Of a stretch of 64,000 nt of DNA, positions 44,612 to 54,734 are shown in pieces; the first letter of the stretch is position 1, and each line of letters opens with the position of its first letter. Under the pieces are notes generated by a model. The model was not told the DNA's origin, searched no databases, and was given only the letters and a program-made list of their open reading frames with translations. A program made the position numbers and the translations under genes. The stretch spans positions 1 to 64,000 of the forward strand of contig NZ_JSXI01000012.1 in the NCBI RefSeq assembly GCF_000803065.1, written 5' to 3'. The stretch is from Sphingomonas sp. ERG5 (GTDB lineage Bacteria; Pseudomonadota; Alphaproteobacteria; Sphingomonadales; Sphingomonadaceae).

Positions 44612-47600
44612 TCAGAATTTGAACCGCGCGCCGAACTGGAAGCGCCGGTCGACGCGGCCCCAGTTCGAGTCGAGATAGACCGGCTTGGCGCCCGGTGTCC
44701 TGATCGTGTCGCCGAAGATCTGCTGCTGATATACGGTGGTGGTGTTGAGCAGGTTCGATCCTTCGATCGACAGTTCGACATATTTGTTGACCGAGAAGCG
44801 GATCGATCCGTCGAGGAAGCCGGCCGCCTTCTGGAACACCGGCAGGCCGATGCAGCAGTCGAGGTTGTTGGTCAGGAAACGCGACCGCCAGTTATAGGCG
44901 AGGCGCAGGCCGACCGGGCCATATTCGTACAGCCCGACCACGTTGAAGGTATGATCGGAAATCCCCGCAAGGCGATGCGAGTCGATCACCGCGCCGCGGC
45001 CGCCGCTCACGTCGAGGCCGGCGCCCTGGCCACCGGTGCCGCCGGCATCGAGCGCGCCCACCGCGATCAGGTTGGAATTGTTGATCCCCGATTGCTTGAC
45101 GAACGTGTAGTTGAGCTGAGCGCCAAGACCCTTGAGCGCGCCCGGCAGGAAATCGAAAAAGGTCTGGTACGCGGCTTCGAAGCCATAGAGTTTGCCGCCG
45201 CCCTTTTCGTTGCGCGGGCCGCGCAGCAATATCGTCTGGGTCGAACCGTTATTGGTGATGGTTCGCGTGAAGTCGCCATAAGCGATGCTGTTGTGCAGTT
45301 TCTTGAAGAAAGCGCCGAAGGTGAACGAGCTGCTCGGGCCCATATAGCGTTCATAGGTCAGGTCGAACTGGTCGGCGAGAACCGGCTTCAGTCCGGCAAA
45401 ACCGGATTCGGCGCGGAACACGAAATTATATCCGGTGACGTTCCCCTGTGCATCGCGCACCAGATAGGGCGAGCTTGCACTGCCATCATACACCGGGGCC
45501 TGGATCGAGACGAAGTTGCGCAACAGGCCGAAATCCGGACGTGCCATGGCACGTGATGCGGCGAAGCGGATGAACTGTTTGCTGTCGAGACCGAACCGGA
45601 CGTTCAGGGTCGGCAGCACATTGGTGTAATCCGTCTTGAAGTTGTTCGGGTCGCTACCGCCGTTGGCGAACGCGCGGATCGCCGGTGTCAGGGAGCAGGC
45701 CGGGTTGACCACCCATCCGTTGGGTGGCGGAGCACCGGGCACGCAAGGCGCGACATTGTCGAAGATGTTCGCGGCGGGGAAACCGATACGGCCTTCGCTA
45801 TCGATACTGGTCTTGACGACGCGGACGCCGATATTGCCCTGAACATTGATACCGCCGAAGATCGTCTTGTCGTCGCCGCCGAAGCGCAGCATCGCATAAG
45901 CTGCGGTGGTCTTCTCCTTCACCTGCATCACTTCCTGCGGCAGGAAGCAGCTATTGGCGATCAGGCCGCTCCGGTCGCAGATCGGCGACCAGCCGGCACC
46001 CAGCGGCGAGTTGGTGTTCGGGCCGCTCAACGATGAGACGAGCTTGTCGAAATTCCTAAGCGTCGGGCGGTTCAGATAGACCAGGTTGCCATTGTCATAG
46101 ACATTGCCGTTGAAGAAGCCGTTGCCAAGGTCGGTCGATTCCCAGATGCCCGCGCCATAGCCCTTGAAATCGGCATGCGGCTGCGCGCAGGCGGGGTAAG
46201 CGGCCGGCGCGGTGTTGTCGATGTTGAAGCCCGGGCCGTTGCAGTTCCACGGAGCCGCGATCGGCGACCAGTTGAAGGTCGAATAGCGTACCGTCTGGTT
46301 GCGATCGGCATAGCGTACGCCGACCTTGAGCGAATTGAGCCAACCGCCATCGGCTAAGTCATATTCGACATCGCCGCGCAGCGCGAATTCGTCGGCGTCA
46401 TTGTCCTCCACATGGCCCTGAATGAACGGCATCCAGTAATTGTGCGGATTGGCGAGCCCGCCGGCCGCATAATTGACGTTGGAGCCCGGCAGCAGCTTGA
46501 CCGTCGGGGTGCCGTTGCGGTCCACGCTATAGTCCATGTTCGCCATCGATCCGGTGGCGACCAATATGTCGTTATTGTTGGTATGCGCCCAGATCTTCTG
46601 CACATCGAGATTGAGGTGCAGCCGGTCGTTGACATCCCATTTGATGTTGCCGGAAAGATCCTGGGTCCGCTCGCTGTGGTCGAAGTTGCGGGATTCGTTC
46701 TGGAAATAGAGGCCGTCGCGGAGCGATGTGCAGGACGAGCCTGCGCCGCAGTAATTGACGAACGGCATACCAGGAACGGCCGAGCCAGTGTCGATTGCCG
46801 CTTGAGAGCTGTCGAAACTGCCGCGCCAGCTGCCATGACCCTGAGTCAGCGTGCCCGATTGCAGCATGCCGTTCGACCCGAACACCAGAGCGGACGTGCC
46901 GGGCGCCGCGCCCAGGATGGTCGACTTGCGCGGGTTGTAGGCAGGTGTGCCGTAATAATTGCCGTCGAAGATCGTGTGCGACGCGCGCTCCAGCCAGGCG
47001 TTGCGATATTTGGAATCATTGTACTGCACGCTGGCGCGGAAATCGCCCGTCGGATCCTCATATTGCGCGGCGAGCGCGATGCCGCGGCGGGTGCGGTCAT
47101 AGTCGACCTGCGAATAGCGGATGCCGTCCGGCGCATAGGCCCAGCCGGTCCCGCCGAACGGATTGGAGGCGCAGGCGATCTTGCCGTCGGCGCCGACGGT
47201 CGCCGTCTTTTGGGGATCAAGCGCAGCGTCCGAGCAATAGGTGTCGATCTTGTCCATGATCACGCTCTCGGTGCGCGTCACGACATGCGAATGGGCATAG
47301 TTGGCGAGCAGGCCGAACGTGCCCGCCCCGGTTTCGGCCGAATAGCTCAGGATACCGGAATATTCATAGTTCCAGTCCTTCGATCGGTCACCATAAGTGG
47401 CCTTGACGTTGCCGGCGACGAGCAGCCCCTTGCTGTCGAGCGGCAGGCGGGTACGCAGATTGACCGTGCCGGCAATGCCGCCTTCGATCATCTCGGCGGT
47501 CTGGTTCTTGTACGCATCGACGCCGGCCATCAGTTCGGGCGAGACATCGTTGAAATTGAGCCCGCGTGCCGCGTCGGCGGAGAAGCTGTCGCGCCCGTTG

Positions 47601-48058
47601 AACTCGGTACGGACCTGCGGCAGGCCGCGGATCAGGACACCCGCCGGCTCGCCCGAAGGATGGGTGCTGTCGTCGCTCGACTGGAGACGCGAGACGGTGA
47701 TGCCGGGCACGCGTTGTAATGCCGCTGCCACCGACTTGTCCGGAAAGGCGCCGATGTCCGTCGCGGAGATCGAGTCGACCACCGTGTCGGCGTTCTTCTT
47801 GGTGCTTTGCGCGGAAGCAAGCGCCTGGCGCACGCCGACCACGACGATGTCGTCGCTCCTGTCTTCGGTTGCGGTATCCGCGACTGAGGTGGCGCCGGAC
47901 GATGATTGCGTCTGGGACGGGGTATCGGCCACCGCGTTGGCGGGGGGCGAGGTCTGCGCCTGCGCGGCGCCTGCCGCCCCCATCATCGCCAGCGCCAGCA
48001 ACGATACGCCACCATGCAGCATCACGTTGCGGGCGTGCCCCGAAAACTCGTTCTTCAT
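44612..48058 (-). CDS. TonB-dependent receptor, large carbohydrate type
   Basis: A 1148-residue outer-membrane receptor. Signal peptide ends near AGAAQAQ (about 35). An acidic N-terminal stretch with DDIVVVGVRQALASAQSTKKNADTVV precedes the plug, followed by a long barrel ending FGARFKF. This N-terminal signature and length fit the carbohydrate-linked receptor group of Caulobacter, Xanthomonas and sphingomonads. The ATG at 48058 has GGGGAG 7 nt upstream. It should import maltodextrin-like sugars for the GH97 enzyme. Confidence 0.93.
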   Translation of the reverse strand: MKNEFSGHARNVMLHGGVSLLALAMMGAAGAAQAQTSPPANAVADTPSQTQSSSGATSVADTATEDRSDDIVVVGVRQALASAQSTKKNADTVVDSISATDIGAFPDKSVAAALQRVPGITVSRLQSSDDSTHPSGEPAGVLIRGLPQVRTEFNGRDSFSADAARGLNFNDVSPELMAGVDAYKNQTAEMIEGGIAGTVNLRTRLPLDSKGLLVAGNVKATYGDRSKDWNYEYSGILSYSAETGAGTFGLLANYAHSHVVTRTESVIMDKIDTYCSDAALDPQKTATVGADGKIACASNPFGGTGWAYAPDGIRYSQVDYDRTRRGIALAAQYEDPTGDFRASVQYNDSKYRNAWLERASHTIFDGNYYGTPAYNPRKSTILGAAPGTSALVFGSNGMLQSGTLTQGHGSWRGSFDSSQAAIDTGSAVPGMPFVNYCGAGSSCTSLRDGLYFQNESRNFDHSERTQDLSGNIKWDVNDRLHLNLDVQKIWAHTNNNDILVATGSMANMDYSVDRNGTPTVKLLPGSNVNYAAGGLANPHNYWMPFIQGHVEDNDADEFALRGDVEYDLADGGWLNSLKVGVRYADRNQTVRYSTFNWSPIAAPWNCNGPGFNIDNTAPAAYPACAQPHADFKGYGAGIWESTDLGNGFFNGNVYDNGNLVYLNRPTLRNFDKLVSSLSGPNTNSPLGAGWSPICDRSGLIANSCFLPQEVMQVKEKTTAAYAMLRFGGDDKTIFGGINVQGNIGVRVVKTSIDSEGRIGFPAANIFDNVAPCVPGAPPPNGWVVNPACSLTPAIRAFANGGSDPNNFKTDYTNVLPTLNVRFGLDSKQFIRFAASRAMARPDFGLLRNFVSIQAPVYDGSASSPYLVRDAQGNVTGYNFVFRAESGFAGLKPVLADQFDLTYERYMGPSSSFTFGAFFKKLHNSIAYGDFTRTITNNGSTQTILLRGPRNEKGGGKLYGFEAAYQTFFDFLPGALKGLGAQLNYTFVKQSGINNSNLIAVGALDAGGTGGQGAGLDVSGGRGAVIDSHRLAGISDHTFNVVGLYEYGPVGLRLAYNWRSRFLTNNLDCCIGLPVFQKAAGFLDGSIRFSVNKYVELSIEGSNLLNTTTVYQQQIFGDTIRTPGAKPVYLDSNWGRVDRRFQFGARFKF

Positions 48059-48308
48059 GACATGCTCCCCTTTAGTACCGCCCCTGTCGGCGCTGTTCGA
48101 TCCGTTGAAAGTGCATGAGGTCGCGGCTGTGGGTTCGAGAGGAACCGCCAGGTTCGAGCCGGATGGTACCTCAAGGATCGAGGGCGCACCGAACCGTCCG
48201 CGGCATGGCGCGGCGGCATATTCCGGTCACTTGGCTCCGCGCGATTTTGCATGCGCTTTCATCATCCCCCTGTCGGATGCGGCGCTTCAATGGCGTCGTC
48301 ATCATCTA

Positions 48309-48327
48309 TTTGCGTAAATTTGCGTAA
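48309..48327. promoter_or_regulatory. Tandem TTTGCGTAA direct repeat upstream of the receptor
   Basis: TTTGCGTAA is present twice (48309-48317 and 48319-48327), 250 bp upstream of the receptor start, in an AT-rich stretch. This type of repeated half-site is often seen at regulated promoters. No matching regulator is known. Confidence 0.35.
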
Positions 48328-48472
48328 TATGCCAAGGGATGCAAGAAGTTTTTTCGAGCCGCTAATTTGCCAGAATATGGCGAAATTCAGCGGATTTTCT
48401 GCCAGTTCATGCGTTTTCATGCTGCGGGGCAGCACTCAATCCGAGAGCGAAAATTTGCAAAAAGTCAAATCT

Positions 48473-48488
48473 ATGCAAAATTTTGCAT
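48473..48488. promoter_or_regulatory. Perfect palindrome ATGCAAAATTTTGCAT, candidate LacI operator
   Basis: A 16-bp perfect palindrome at the 3' end of the MFS gene region and upstream of the receptor gene; a related AATTTGCAAAAA lies 20 bp away (about 48450-48462). The nearby LacI-type regulator is the best candidate to bind it, but no binding motif is known for that protein. Confidence 0.45.
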
Positions 48489-48527
48489 GGATTTCAGGAT
48501 GGTTTCTCGCTGATGATCGACTCCGGA

Positions 48528-50081
48528 TCAGGCGATGATTCGCCGATCGCCTTCGGTGTCCGGAATCGTCAGTGCAATGGCTGCGGCAATGATCAGCGCA
48601 GCCGCCGCCAGTCCGAGCGCGGAGATCGCCTGTCCGTCAAACGTCTGCTCGACCAGCAGCCCCAATATCGCCGAGGCGACCAATTGCGGCAGGACGAGGA
48701 AGATATTGTGGATGCCCATATAGACGCCCATTTTGTCGGGCGGGACGGCGCTGGCGACCATCGCATATGGTGCCGAAAGGATCGACGCCCAGGCACAGCC
48801 GATACCAAGGATCGGGATCCACAATAGTGAAGGATCGTCGATCAGCGGGAAGCCGGCCAGCCCGAGCGCGCCAAGCGTCAGGCACAGCGCGTGACTCTTG
48901 CGCCGGCCGATCAGGCGTTCGAGCCGGGGCAGGCTGAGCGCGGCGATCGCCGCCACGCCATTATATCCGGCGAACAGGATGCCGACCAGATCGGCGCTTT
49001 GACCATATGCCGCGGAGCTCACGTCGTTGGTGTCGAAGTGATGCGCCGCGACCGCCGGGATCGCATAGATCCACAGTGCGAACATGCCGAACCAGGTGAA
49101 GAACTGGACGATCGCGAGTCGTCTCAGCACCGCGGGCATGAGGATGATATCATCGACGATCTGCAACAGCCCTTGCGATGCGCGACCATGCCGCCTTAGC
49201 CAGGCCGCGGCGACCTGAGTCAGGCCGAACATGACGGCGATGGCCGCGAGCAGAAACACTTCGCGCCGATATCCCTCGATTGCGGTGACCAGGCCGAGCA
49301 CCGATCCGCCTAGGGTCCAGGCCGCACCTCGCCATGCCATTGCTCCACCGCTCGCCATCGGCGTCGTCACCTGCGTCGGTCGGCGTGCCATGTCGGCCAT
49401 CAGGCTTGCCGGCGGTCGTTCCGATGTCGTGAAAACGGTCCAGGTCACGGCGACGATCAGCGTGACAGCGCCGATATAGAAGGCAAAGCGGACCGAGGGC
49501 GGCAGGGCGCCGGGCGGTGCCTGTCCCGAGATGCCGAACCAATGCGTCAACATCCACGGCAAAGCGGAGGCGAATACCGCACCGACGCCGATGAAGAACA
49601 CCTGCATGGCAAAGCCGGCATCACGCTGTTCCTCGGGCAATGTATCGGCGACGAACGAGCGGAATGGCTCCATCGCGATATTGACCGACGCGGTCAGCAC
49701 CCACAGCATCACGCTGGCCGACCACAAGGTCGTTGTGTTGGGCATGACGAGAAGCGCGAGCGCGGTGAGCAAGGCGCCACCGAACAGATAGGGGCGCCGA
49801 CGACCGAGCGGGCCCCAGGTTCGATCGCTCAGATGTCCGACGATCGGTTGTACCAGCAGACCAGTGATCGGTGCGGCGATCCACAGGATCGGCAGTTGAT
49901 CGACATCGGCGCCGAGCGTCTGGAAAATACGGCTGGTGTTGACGTTCTGCAGGCCCCAGACGATCTGCACGCCGAACAAGCCGAAGCACATGTTCCAGAT
50001 CTGAAAAAGCGAAAGATGCGGCCTGCCCGCCGGTCGGTCCGACGCTGTGTCGCTCACCTGCACAGGGTCAGTCGCTTGCAA
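48528..50081 (-). CDS. MFS sugar transporter, maltodextrin/sucrose (SLC45/GPH-like) type
   Basis: A 517-residue protein with twelve transmembrane helices. [50 protein letters not shown] and [17 protein letters not shown] are typical of the maltose/maltodextrin MFS carriers found with alpha-glucan TonB receptors in Caulobacter-like genomes. Start uncertain: TTG at 50081 near GAGGG, with GTG at 50063 as the alternative. It is divergent from the LacI regulator and just upstream of the receptor operon. Confidence 0.9.
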   Translation of the reverse strand: MQATDPVQVSDTASDRPAGRPHLSLFQIWNMCFGLFGVQIVWGLQNVNTSRIFQTLGADVDQLPILWIAAPITGLLVQPIVGHLSDRTWGPLGRRRPYLFGGALLTALALLVMPNTTTLWSASVMLWVLTASVNIAMEPFRSFVADTLPEEQRDAGFAMQVFFIGVGAVFASALPWMLTHWFGISGQAPPGALPPSVRFAFYIGAVTLIVAVTWTVFTTSERPPASLMADMARRPTQVTTPMASGGAMAWRGAAWTLGGSVLGLVTAIEGYRREVFLLAAIAVMFGLTQVAAAWLRRHGRASQGLLQIVDDIILMPAVLRRLAIVQFFTWFGMFALWIYAIPAVAAHHFDTNDVSSAAYGQSADLVGILFAGYNGVAAIAALSLPRLERLIGRRKSHALCLTLGALGLAGFPLIDDPSLLWIPILGIGCAWASILSAPYAMVASAVPPDKMGVYMGIHNIFLVLPQLVASAILGLLVEQTFDGQAISALGLAAAALIIAAAIALTIPDTEGDRRIIA

Positions 50082-50137
50082 AGACCCTCTTTCAATGCAT
50101 TAAGGCGGCGGAATGCCCCCCCTCGAATTCCGGTGCG

Positions 50138-51151
50138 ATGGCCAGCGATAGCAATAAAATAACCACCCTGGAAGATTTGGCCAAGCTCGCCGGGGTTTCG
50201 GTCTCCACGGTATCGCGCGCGCTGAATGATCAGCCATTGATCAGCACGCGGACCAAGCAGCGCATCTGGGCGCTGGCGCGCGAGCACCAATATCCGTTCC
50301 GCCGATCGATGCCGGCCGGTCCGATCGGGGCGGAAGGGTCGATCGCGATCGTGACACCGCATATGCGCGGCCGGGCGCTGCCGCTGTCGCACCCGTTCTT
50401 CCTCGAGCTGCTCGCCAATATCGGCGAAGCGGCGCGCGCGCGCGATTGCGACTTCACCGTCAGCCACACCGCGCCGGCCAATTATGATGACCTGGTCCTG
50501 ACCACCACGACCAGCCGGGCGAGCGGCGTCATCTTCCTTGGCCAGAGTATGCTGCACGAAGCGTTCAACCAACTGGTCGATACGCCTGCGCGCTTCGTGG
50601 TGTGGGGTGCGCAGCTGCCGGGCCAGAAATACCGCTCGATCGGCTCGGACAATCTGCTTGGCGGCAGGCGCGCGACGCTCCATCTTGCGCGGCTCGGGCG
50701 GCGGTCGATCGTGTTTCTCGGCGGCAGCGATCCGGAAGCATTGCAGCGTCGTCGTGGCTATCATGACGCGCTGAAGGAGAGTGGAATCGAGGCCGATCCA
50801 GCGCTGGTGGTGCCGGTCGAGTTCGAGCTCGAATCCGCCGATGCGGCGGTCAGTCGCTTCATCCAGCGCGGCACCAAATTCGATGGTATCGTCGCATCGA
50901 GCGACCTCATCGCGCTGGGTGCGATCCGCGCGCTGCGGCGTGTCGGCTTGTCGGTGCCGCAAGATGTGTCGGTGGTCGGCTATGACGACATGCTGCTCAG
51001 CCGCTTGAGTACCCCGACGCTCAGCACAATCCGGCAGGACACGCAGGAGGCGGGACGGCTGCTGGTGTCGAGCATCCTCGACGACAGTTCGAGCCACCAT
51101 TCGGAGCGGCTGCCGACTGACCTGATCGTGCGCGAATCCTGCGGCGGCTGA
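50138..51151 (+). CDS. LacI family transcriptional regulator
   Basis: A 337-residue protein with the LacI helix-turn-helix (TLEDLAKLAGVSVSTVSRALND, residues about 9-31) and hinge, and a periplasmic-binding-like core (GVIFLGQS, FDGIVASSDLIALGAIRAL). It is divergent from the sugar MFS gene, in the standard position for a local repressor of the alpha-glucan locus. The candidate operator is the palindrome at 48473. Confidence 0.93.
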   Translation: MASDSNKITTLEDLAKLAGVSVSTVSRALNDQPLISTRTKQRIWALAREHQYPFRRSMPAGPIGAEGSIAIVTPHMRGRALPLSHPFFLELLANIGEAARARDCDFTVSHTAPANYDDLVLTTTTSRASGVIFLGQSMLHEAFNQLVDTPARFVVWGAQLPGQKYRSIGSDNLLGGRRATLHLARLGRRSIVFLGGSDPEALQRRRGYHDALKESGIEADPALVVPVEFELESADAAVSRFIQRGTKFDGIVASSDLIALGAIRALRRVGLSVPQDVSVVGYDDMLLSRLSTPTLSTIRQDTQEAGRLLVSSILDDSSSHHSERLPTDLIVRESCGG

Positions 51152-51311
51152 TCAGCCTCATGTCGGCATCCATCGGCATGCCCGACAGGCGATAGTCCGT
51201 CGAACGCGCCATCAGGAACATCGGCAAGTGCAGCACGACGCCGATGGCCACGGCGCAACGGCCGAGCGCGAACGCCCACACCGCCCGCCGATCGGACAAA
51301 GTGCTGCCCAT
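51152..51311 (-). pseudogene. Truncated N-terminus of an MFS transporter
   Basis: An ATG at 51311 opens a frame whose first 50 or so residues look like a real membrane-protein start (SDRRAVWAFALGRCAVAIGVVLHLPMFLMARSTDYRLSGMPMDA). The frame then runs into the 3' end of the LacI gene on the opposite strand, where no transporter sequence remains. A deletion joined to the lacI end is the likely explanation. The match to a known transporter family is by pattern only. Confidence 0.5.
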
Positions 51312-51344
51312 GATTGTCCCCGCCCGTTTCCCGCCGGCCTCGGA

Positions 51345-52541
51345 TCAGATCGTCGCAGTGCGCGATGTTGCCGCCAGCAGCGCCAGCGTGACGATGGCCA
51401 TCGACGTGCAATAGCCAATGATCGGCCAGGCTGAGTCGACCGGCAACAGGATGACGAACGACGTCCCGATGATCCCCACCATCAGGCTCTGAACGCAAAA
51501 ATAGAGCGCGGTCGCCGTGCCGGCGACTTCGGCGAAGCGTGCGAGCGCACCATTGGCCGTGACCGATACGCTCAGCACGATGCCGATGGCGACGATCCAC
51601 ATTGGCGGAATGAAGGTCCAGGGCGATATGCCGCCGATCATCTGTCCAGCCGACAGCAATGCCGATCCCGTCATCAGCAACGCCATGCCGCGCCTAAGGC
51701 TGCCCGGAATTCCCCAGCGCCCGACCAGATTCGCGGTGAAGCGGGCGGTGGCGATCATGACCAGGGCGACAGTCGCGAACAGCAGGCTGAAGGCGAGTTG
51801 GGACAGGCCGGCACGTTCGACCAGGACATATGGTGCGGTCGAGAAGAAGACGAAGAATGCCCCCATCGCCGTGCCGAAACCGGTGGTGTAGGTCCAAAAG
51901 GCCCGATCCGTCAGGATTGCGCCGAACATGCCCCTTGAACCGCTCCGCATGGCGGGCCGGGTTTCAGGCCATCTGGACAGGGCGTGCAGCGTGGCGGCAA
52001 GTGCGAGGCTGCCCAGCAGAGCAAAGATCGCGCGCCAGCCGAGATGTTCGGCGATCAGCGCGCCGGCGATCGGGCCCAGTGCGGGCACGAACGCGAGCAT
52101 CGATCCGAACAGGCTGTAGATCACCGCACCTTCCGGACGCCGGGCATAGACGTCGCGAACGGTGGCGAAGGTCGCGACGAGCATTGCCGCCGCACCCAGT
52201 CCCTGGACCACGCGCACCGTGACGAAGACTGGTGCGGATGATGTGAGCGCGAGAAGGAAGGATGCGATCGCGAAGACCAAACCGCCACCCAGCAGTACCG
52301 GCAGGCGGCCGATCCGGTCCGAGAGCGGTCCGAAGATGACCTGGCCGATGCCCAGCACGGCGAGATAAAGGCTCAGGGTCAGTTGCACCATGTCGGGGGA
52401 TGTCGCGAGAATGGCGGGCATTGACGGAACAATGGGCAGATAGATGTCCATCGCCAGCGAGGCGAGGAGGTCGAACGGGGCCATCAGCAGCAGCGCGATG
52501 GGCAGGGAATAGGGCCAGTGATGAGTGTTTTGATGAGGCAT
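51345..52541 (-). CDS. FloR/CmlA-like phenicol exporter, MFS
   Basis: A 398-residue drug:H+ antiporter. LLLMAPFDLLASLAMDIYLPIVP, QLTLSLYLAVLGIGQVIFGPLSDRIGR, VATFATVRDVYARRPEG and SMLAFVPALGPIAGALIAEHLGW closely follow FloR and CmlA throughout. The ATG at 52541 gives the normal FloR-like start. Homology is across the whole length, but activity against chloramphenicol or florfenicol is inference. It stands alone, with no integron or transposon remnant visible. Confidence 0.9.
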   Translation of the reverse strand: MPHQNTHHWPYSLPIALLLMAPFDLLASLAMDIYLPIVPSMPAILATSPDMVQLTLSLYLAVLGIGQVIFGPLSDRIGRLPVLLGGGLVFAIASFLLALTSSAPVFVTVRVVQGLGAAAMLVATFATVRDVYARRPEGAVIYSLFGSMLAFVPALGPIAGALIAEHLGWRAIFALLGSLALAATLHALSRWPETRPAMRSGSRGMFGAILTDRAFWTYTTGFGTAMGAFFVFFSTAPYVLVERAGLSQLAFSLLFATVALVMIATARFTANLVGRWGIPGSLRRGMALLMTGSALLSAGQMIGGISPWTFIPPMWIVAIGIVLSVSVTANGALARFAEVAGTATALYFCVQSLMVGIIGTSFVILLPVDSAWPIIGYCTSMAIVTLALLAATSRTATI

Positions 52542-52771
52542 GACGATGGGTCCGCGCAAATGTGGGTGACATTCGGCGGCGATCTGCCTCGGGGATGCTC
52601 AGCATCAATTGTGAGAATGCAGATGGCCGCAACAACGATCTCGAAAGTTGTTGCGGCTTATTTGTCTGCTGACGGTAGTGTTCCCATCGCGAAAACTCCG
52701 AACTGAAGTGATGCCGGTCCGGCGGTATGATGATAGGCGCGCGTGATCGGTCGATCAAGCGAGCGCCAGGC

Positions 52772-54178
52772 TCAAGTCGTGGGATAGGGCGTGAGCGCGC
52801 TGCGATTCTGGTCGATCGCCAGCGCGTGGCCGATCGGCGGAAAGGCGCGTTGCGCACAGGCGGGGCGTTCGCAAACCTTGCATCCCGCACCGATCGGCGT
52901 CGTCGCGTCCGGGTCGGACAAGTCCAGCCCCTTGGCATAGATCAGCCGCGCGGCATGACGCACGTCGCAGCCGAGCCCGATGGCGAAAGTCTTGCCCGGG
53001 ACGCCGAAGCCGCCATTGCCGCGACCGACGGTACGCGCGATCCACAAATAGGTGCGTCCGTCGGGCATGCGGGCAAGCTGAGCCAGCACGCGGCCCGGTT
53101 GAGCGAAGGCTTCATAGACATTCCATAACGGGCAGGAGCCGCCCACGCGGGAGAAGTGGAAATCCGTCGCGGATTGCCGCTTGGAGATGTTCCCGGCGCG
53201 ATCCACCCGGATGAAGAAGAACGGCACGCCCCGCGCATCGGGCCGCTGCAATGTCGACAGGCGATGGCAGATCGTCTCGAACCCGACACCGAAATGCCGG
53301 CTCAGCCGTTCGATATCGTAGCGATACTCCTCCGCCGCCCGCAGGAAATCCCCATAAGGCAGGATCAGCGCGCCGGCGAAATAATTGGCCAGCCCGATCC
53401 GCGCCAGCATGCGTGCTTCCTCTCCCCGTAAAGCGGAGTCGTCGGTCAGGCGGTCGATAAGGTCGCCCAGTTCGAGCAAGGCGAGCTGCGTCGCCATCTG
53501 GAACGCCTGCTGGCCTTGTTTGAGATCGGGCGAGAGATGCAGGGTGCGGCTCACCGGATCGAAACGCCGCTGCGCCTTCTCGCTGTCATCGACAATCAGT
53601 CGCACGTCATGGCGCGCGGCCAGCCAGGCGGACAGGCCGGCATGGACCGTATGCGGGGCGAGACCCGCATCGGCATAAAGCCGCTCGGCGGCATCATCGA
53701 GCGGCGCGATGTGATTGTGACGGGCGTAGAAAAAATCGCGGACCTGCTCGAACGGCATGCGTGCCGGCGCATCGCCGATCCAGTCGTCGCCAAGCCGCGC
53801 CGCCATTGCCTCGTTCCGCTCGATGCCGTCGCGATGCCGCCGGTGCAGCGATACGAGCGTCCGCGCGACCGCCGGCATGTTGGTCGCCAGTTCGCGCATC
53901 TCGGCGACTGAGATCGTTTCGGTCTGCGCGCCGTCCGACAATGCTTCGCGCAAATCGGTGACGAGACGGGCTTCGTCATCGTCCGAGAAAATCTGCACAT
54001 CGACGCCGAACGATGCGTTCAGGCGCAGCAGTACCGGCACGGTGAGCGGACGCTGATTCTGTTCGAGCTGGCTCAGATAGCTGGTCGAGATGGCCAGCGT
54101 CTGGGCGAGCGCCGCCTGAGTAAGGCCACGCTCTTCACGCAGCCGCCGCAGCCGCACGCCCATAAAGGCCTTACTCAT
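52772..54178 (-). CDS. Short-chain fatty acyl transcriptional regulator (ScfR/RamB type)
   Basis: A 468-residue protein with an N-terminal XRE helix-turn-helix (LTQAALAQTLAISTSYLSQLEQNQR), a middle ImmA/IrrE-related region without HExxH, and a C-terminal DUF2083 domain ending in a CKVCERPAC cluster. This layout is that of RamB/MccR/PrpQ-like regulators of propionate and acetate metabolism, which sense acyl-CoA. It is divergent from the 2-methylcitrate operon. Two TTTGCAAA-type sites lie in the 132-bp spacer. Confidence 0.92.
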   Translation of the reverse strand: MSKAFMGVRLRRLREERGLTQAALAQTLAISTSYLSQLEQNQRPLTVPVLLRLNASFGVDVQIFSDDDEARLVTDLREALSDGAQTETISVAEMRELATNMPAVARTLVSLHRRHRDGIERNEAMAARLGDDWIGDAPARMPFEQVRDFFYARHNHIAPLDDAAERLYADAGLAPHTVHAGLSAWLAARHDVRLIVDDSEKAQRRFDPVSRTLHLSPDLKQGQQAFQMATQLALLELGDLIDRLTDDSALRGEEARMLARIGLANYFAGALILPYGDFLRAAEEYRYDIERLSRHFGVGFETICHRLSTLQRPDARGVPFFFIRVDRAGNISKRQSATDFHFSRVGGSCPLWNVYEAFAQPGRVLAQLARMPDGRTYLWIARTVGRGNGGFGVPGKTFAIGLGCDVRHAARLIYAKGLDLSDPDATTPIGAGCKVCERPACAQRAFPPIGHALAIDQNRSALTPYPTT

Positions 54179-54195
54179 CGCGTTTCTACTTCACA

Positions 54196-54206
54196 AACTT
54201 TGCAAA
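54196..54206. promoter_or_regulatory. RamB-like site AACTTTGCAAA
   Basis: Close to the RamB-type consensus AAAGTTTGCAAA, just upstream of the regulator start. Autoregulation is inferred. Confidence 0.5.
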
Positions 54207-54260
54207 TCCGCATGATCTTGTCCACATAATCACACTATTTCAGTCATTCTCGCATCGCCA

Positions 54261-54281
54261 TTTGTGTGAATATTGCAAACT
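54261..54281. promoter_or_regulatory. Second RamB-like site with TTTGTGTGAA and ATTGCAAACT
   Basis: The two imperfect half-sites lie 30 bp upstream of the thioesterase start. Their TTGCAAA core matches the ScfR/RamB-type element and fits control of the prp operon. Confidence 0.45.
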
Positions 54282-54310
54282 CATAGGGTCGGCAAGCGGC
54301 TCTTTCGGGA

Positions 54311-54730
54311 ATGACGATGCACACCGCACCGACCAATGGCGCACCGGGTGACACCCGCTTCGTGGAAATGATCTTTCCCGAACAGGCCAATCATTACGGC
54401 ACATTGTTCGGCGGCGCGGCGCTCAGCCTGATGGGCAAGGCAGCGTTCGTCGCCGCCAGCCGCCGGGCCCGCCAGCCCGTGGTGATGGCGACATCGGACA
54501 AGATCGAATTCCATCAGCCGGTTGCGGTCGGCCAACTGGTCGAACTGACGGCGCACGTTACGCGCGTCGGCCGCACATCGATGACGGTCGATGTCGCGGT
54601 GGTGGTCGAGACGCTGACCACCGGCGAACGTCGACCGGCCATGCGCGGCCAGTTCGAGATGGTCGCCGTCGATGCCCATGGCGGGCCCGTGCCGGTCGAT
54701 CCCGAACATCTCTCGTCAAAGGAAGCCTGA
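54311..54730 (+). CDS. Hotdog-fold acyl-CoA thioesterase
   Basis: A 139-residue protein with [19 protein letters not shown] and [17 protein letters not shown] of the YciA/ACOT7 thioesterase group. It is the first gene of the propionate cluster, 4 bp before prpD. It may hydrolyse short acyl-CoA that builds up during propionate breakdown. The start is at 54311 or the ATG at 54317. Confidence 0.88.
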   Translation: MTMHTAPTNGAPGDTRFVEMIFPEQANHYGTLFGGAALSLMGKAAFVAASRRARQPVVMATSDKIEFHQPVAVGQLVELTAHVTRVGRTSMTVDVAVVVETLTTGERRPAMRGQFEMVAVDAHGGPVPVDPEHLSSKEA

Positions 54731-54734
54731 GTCC

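Noticed and set aside
43214..45556. Plus-strand frame across the halogenase and receptor genes
   Set aside because: It spans two independent genes on the other strand and shows no domain.
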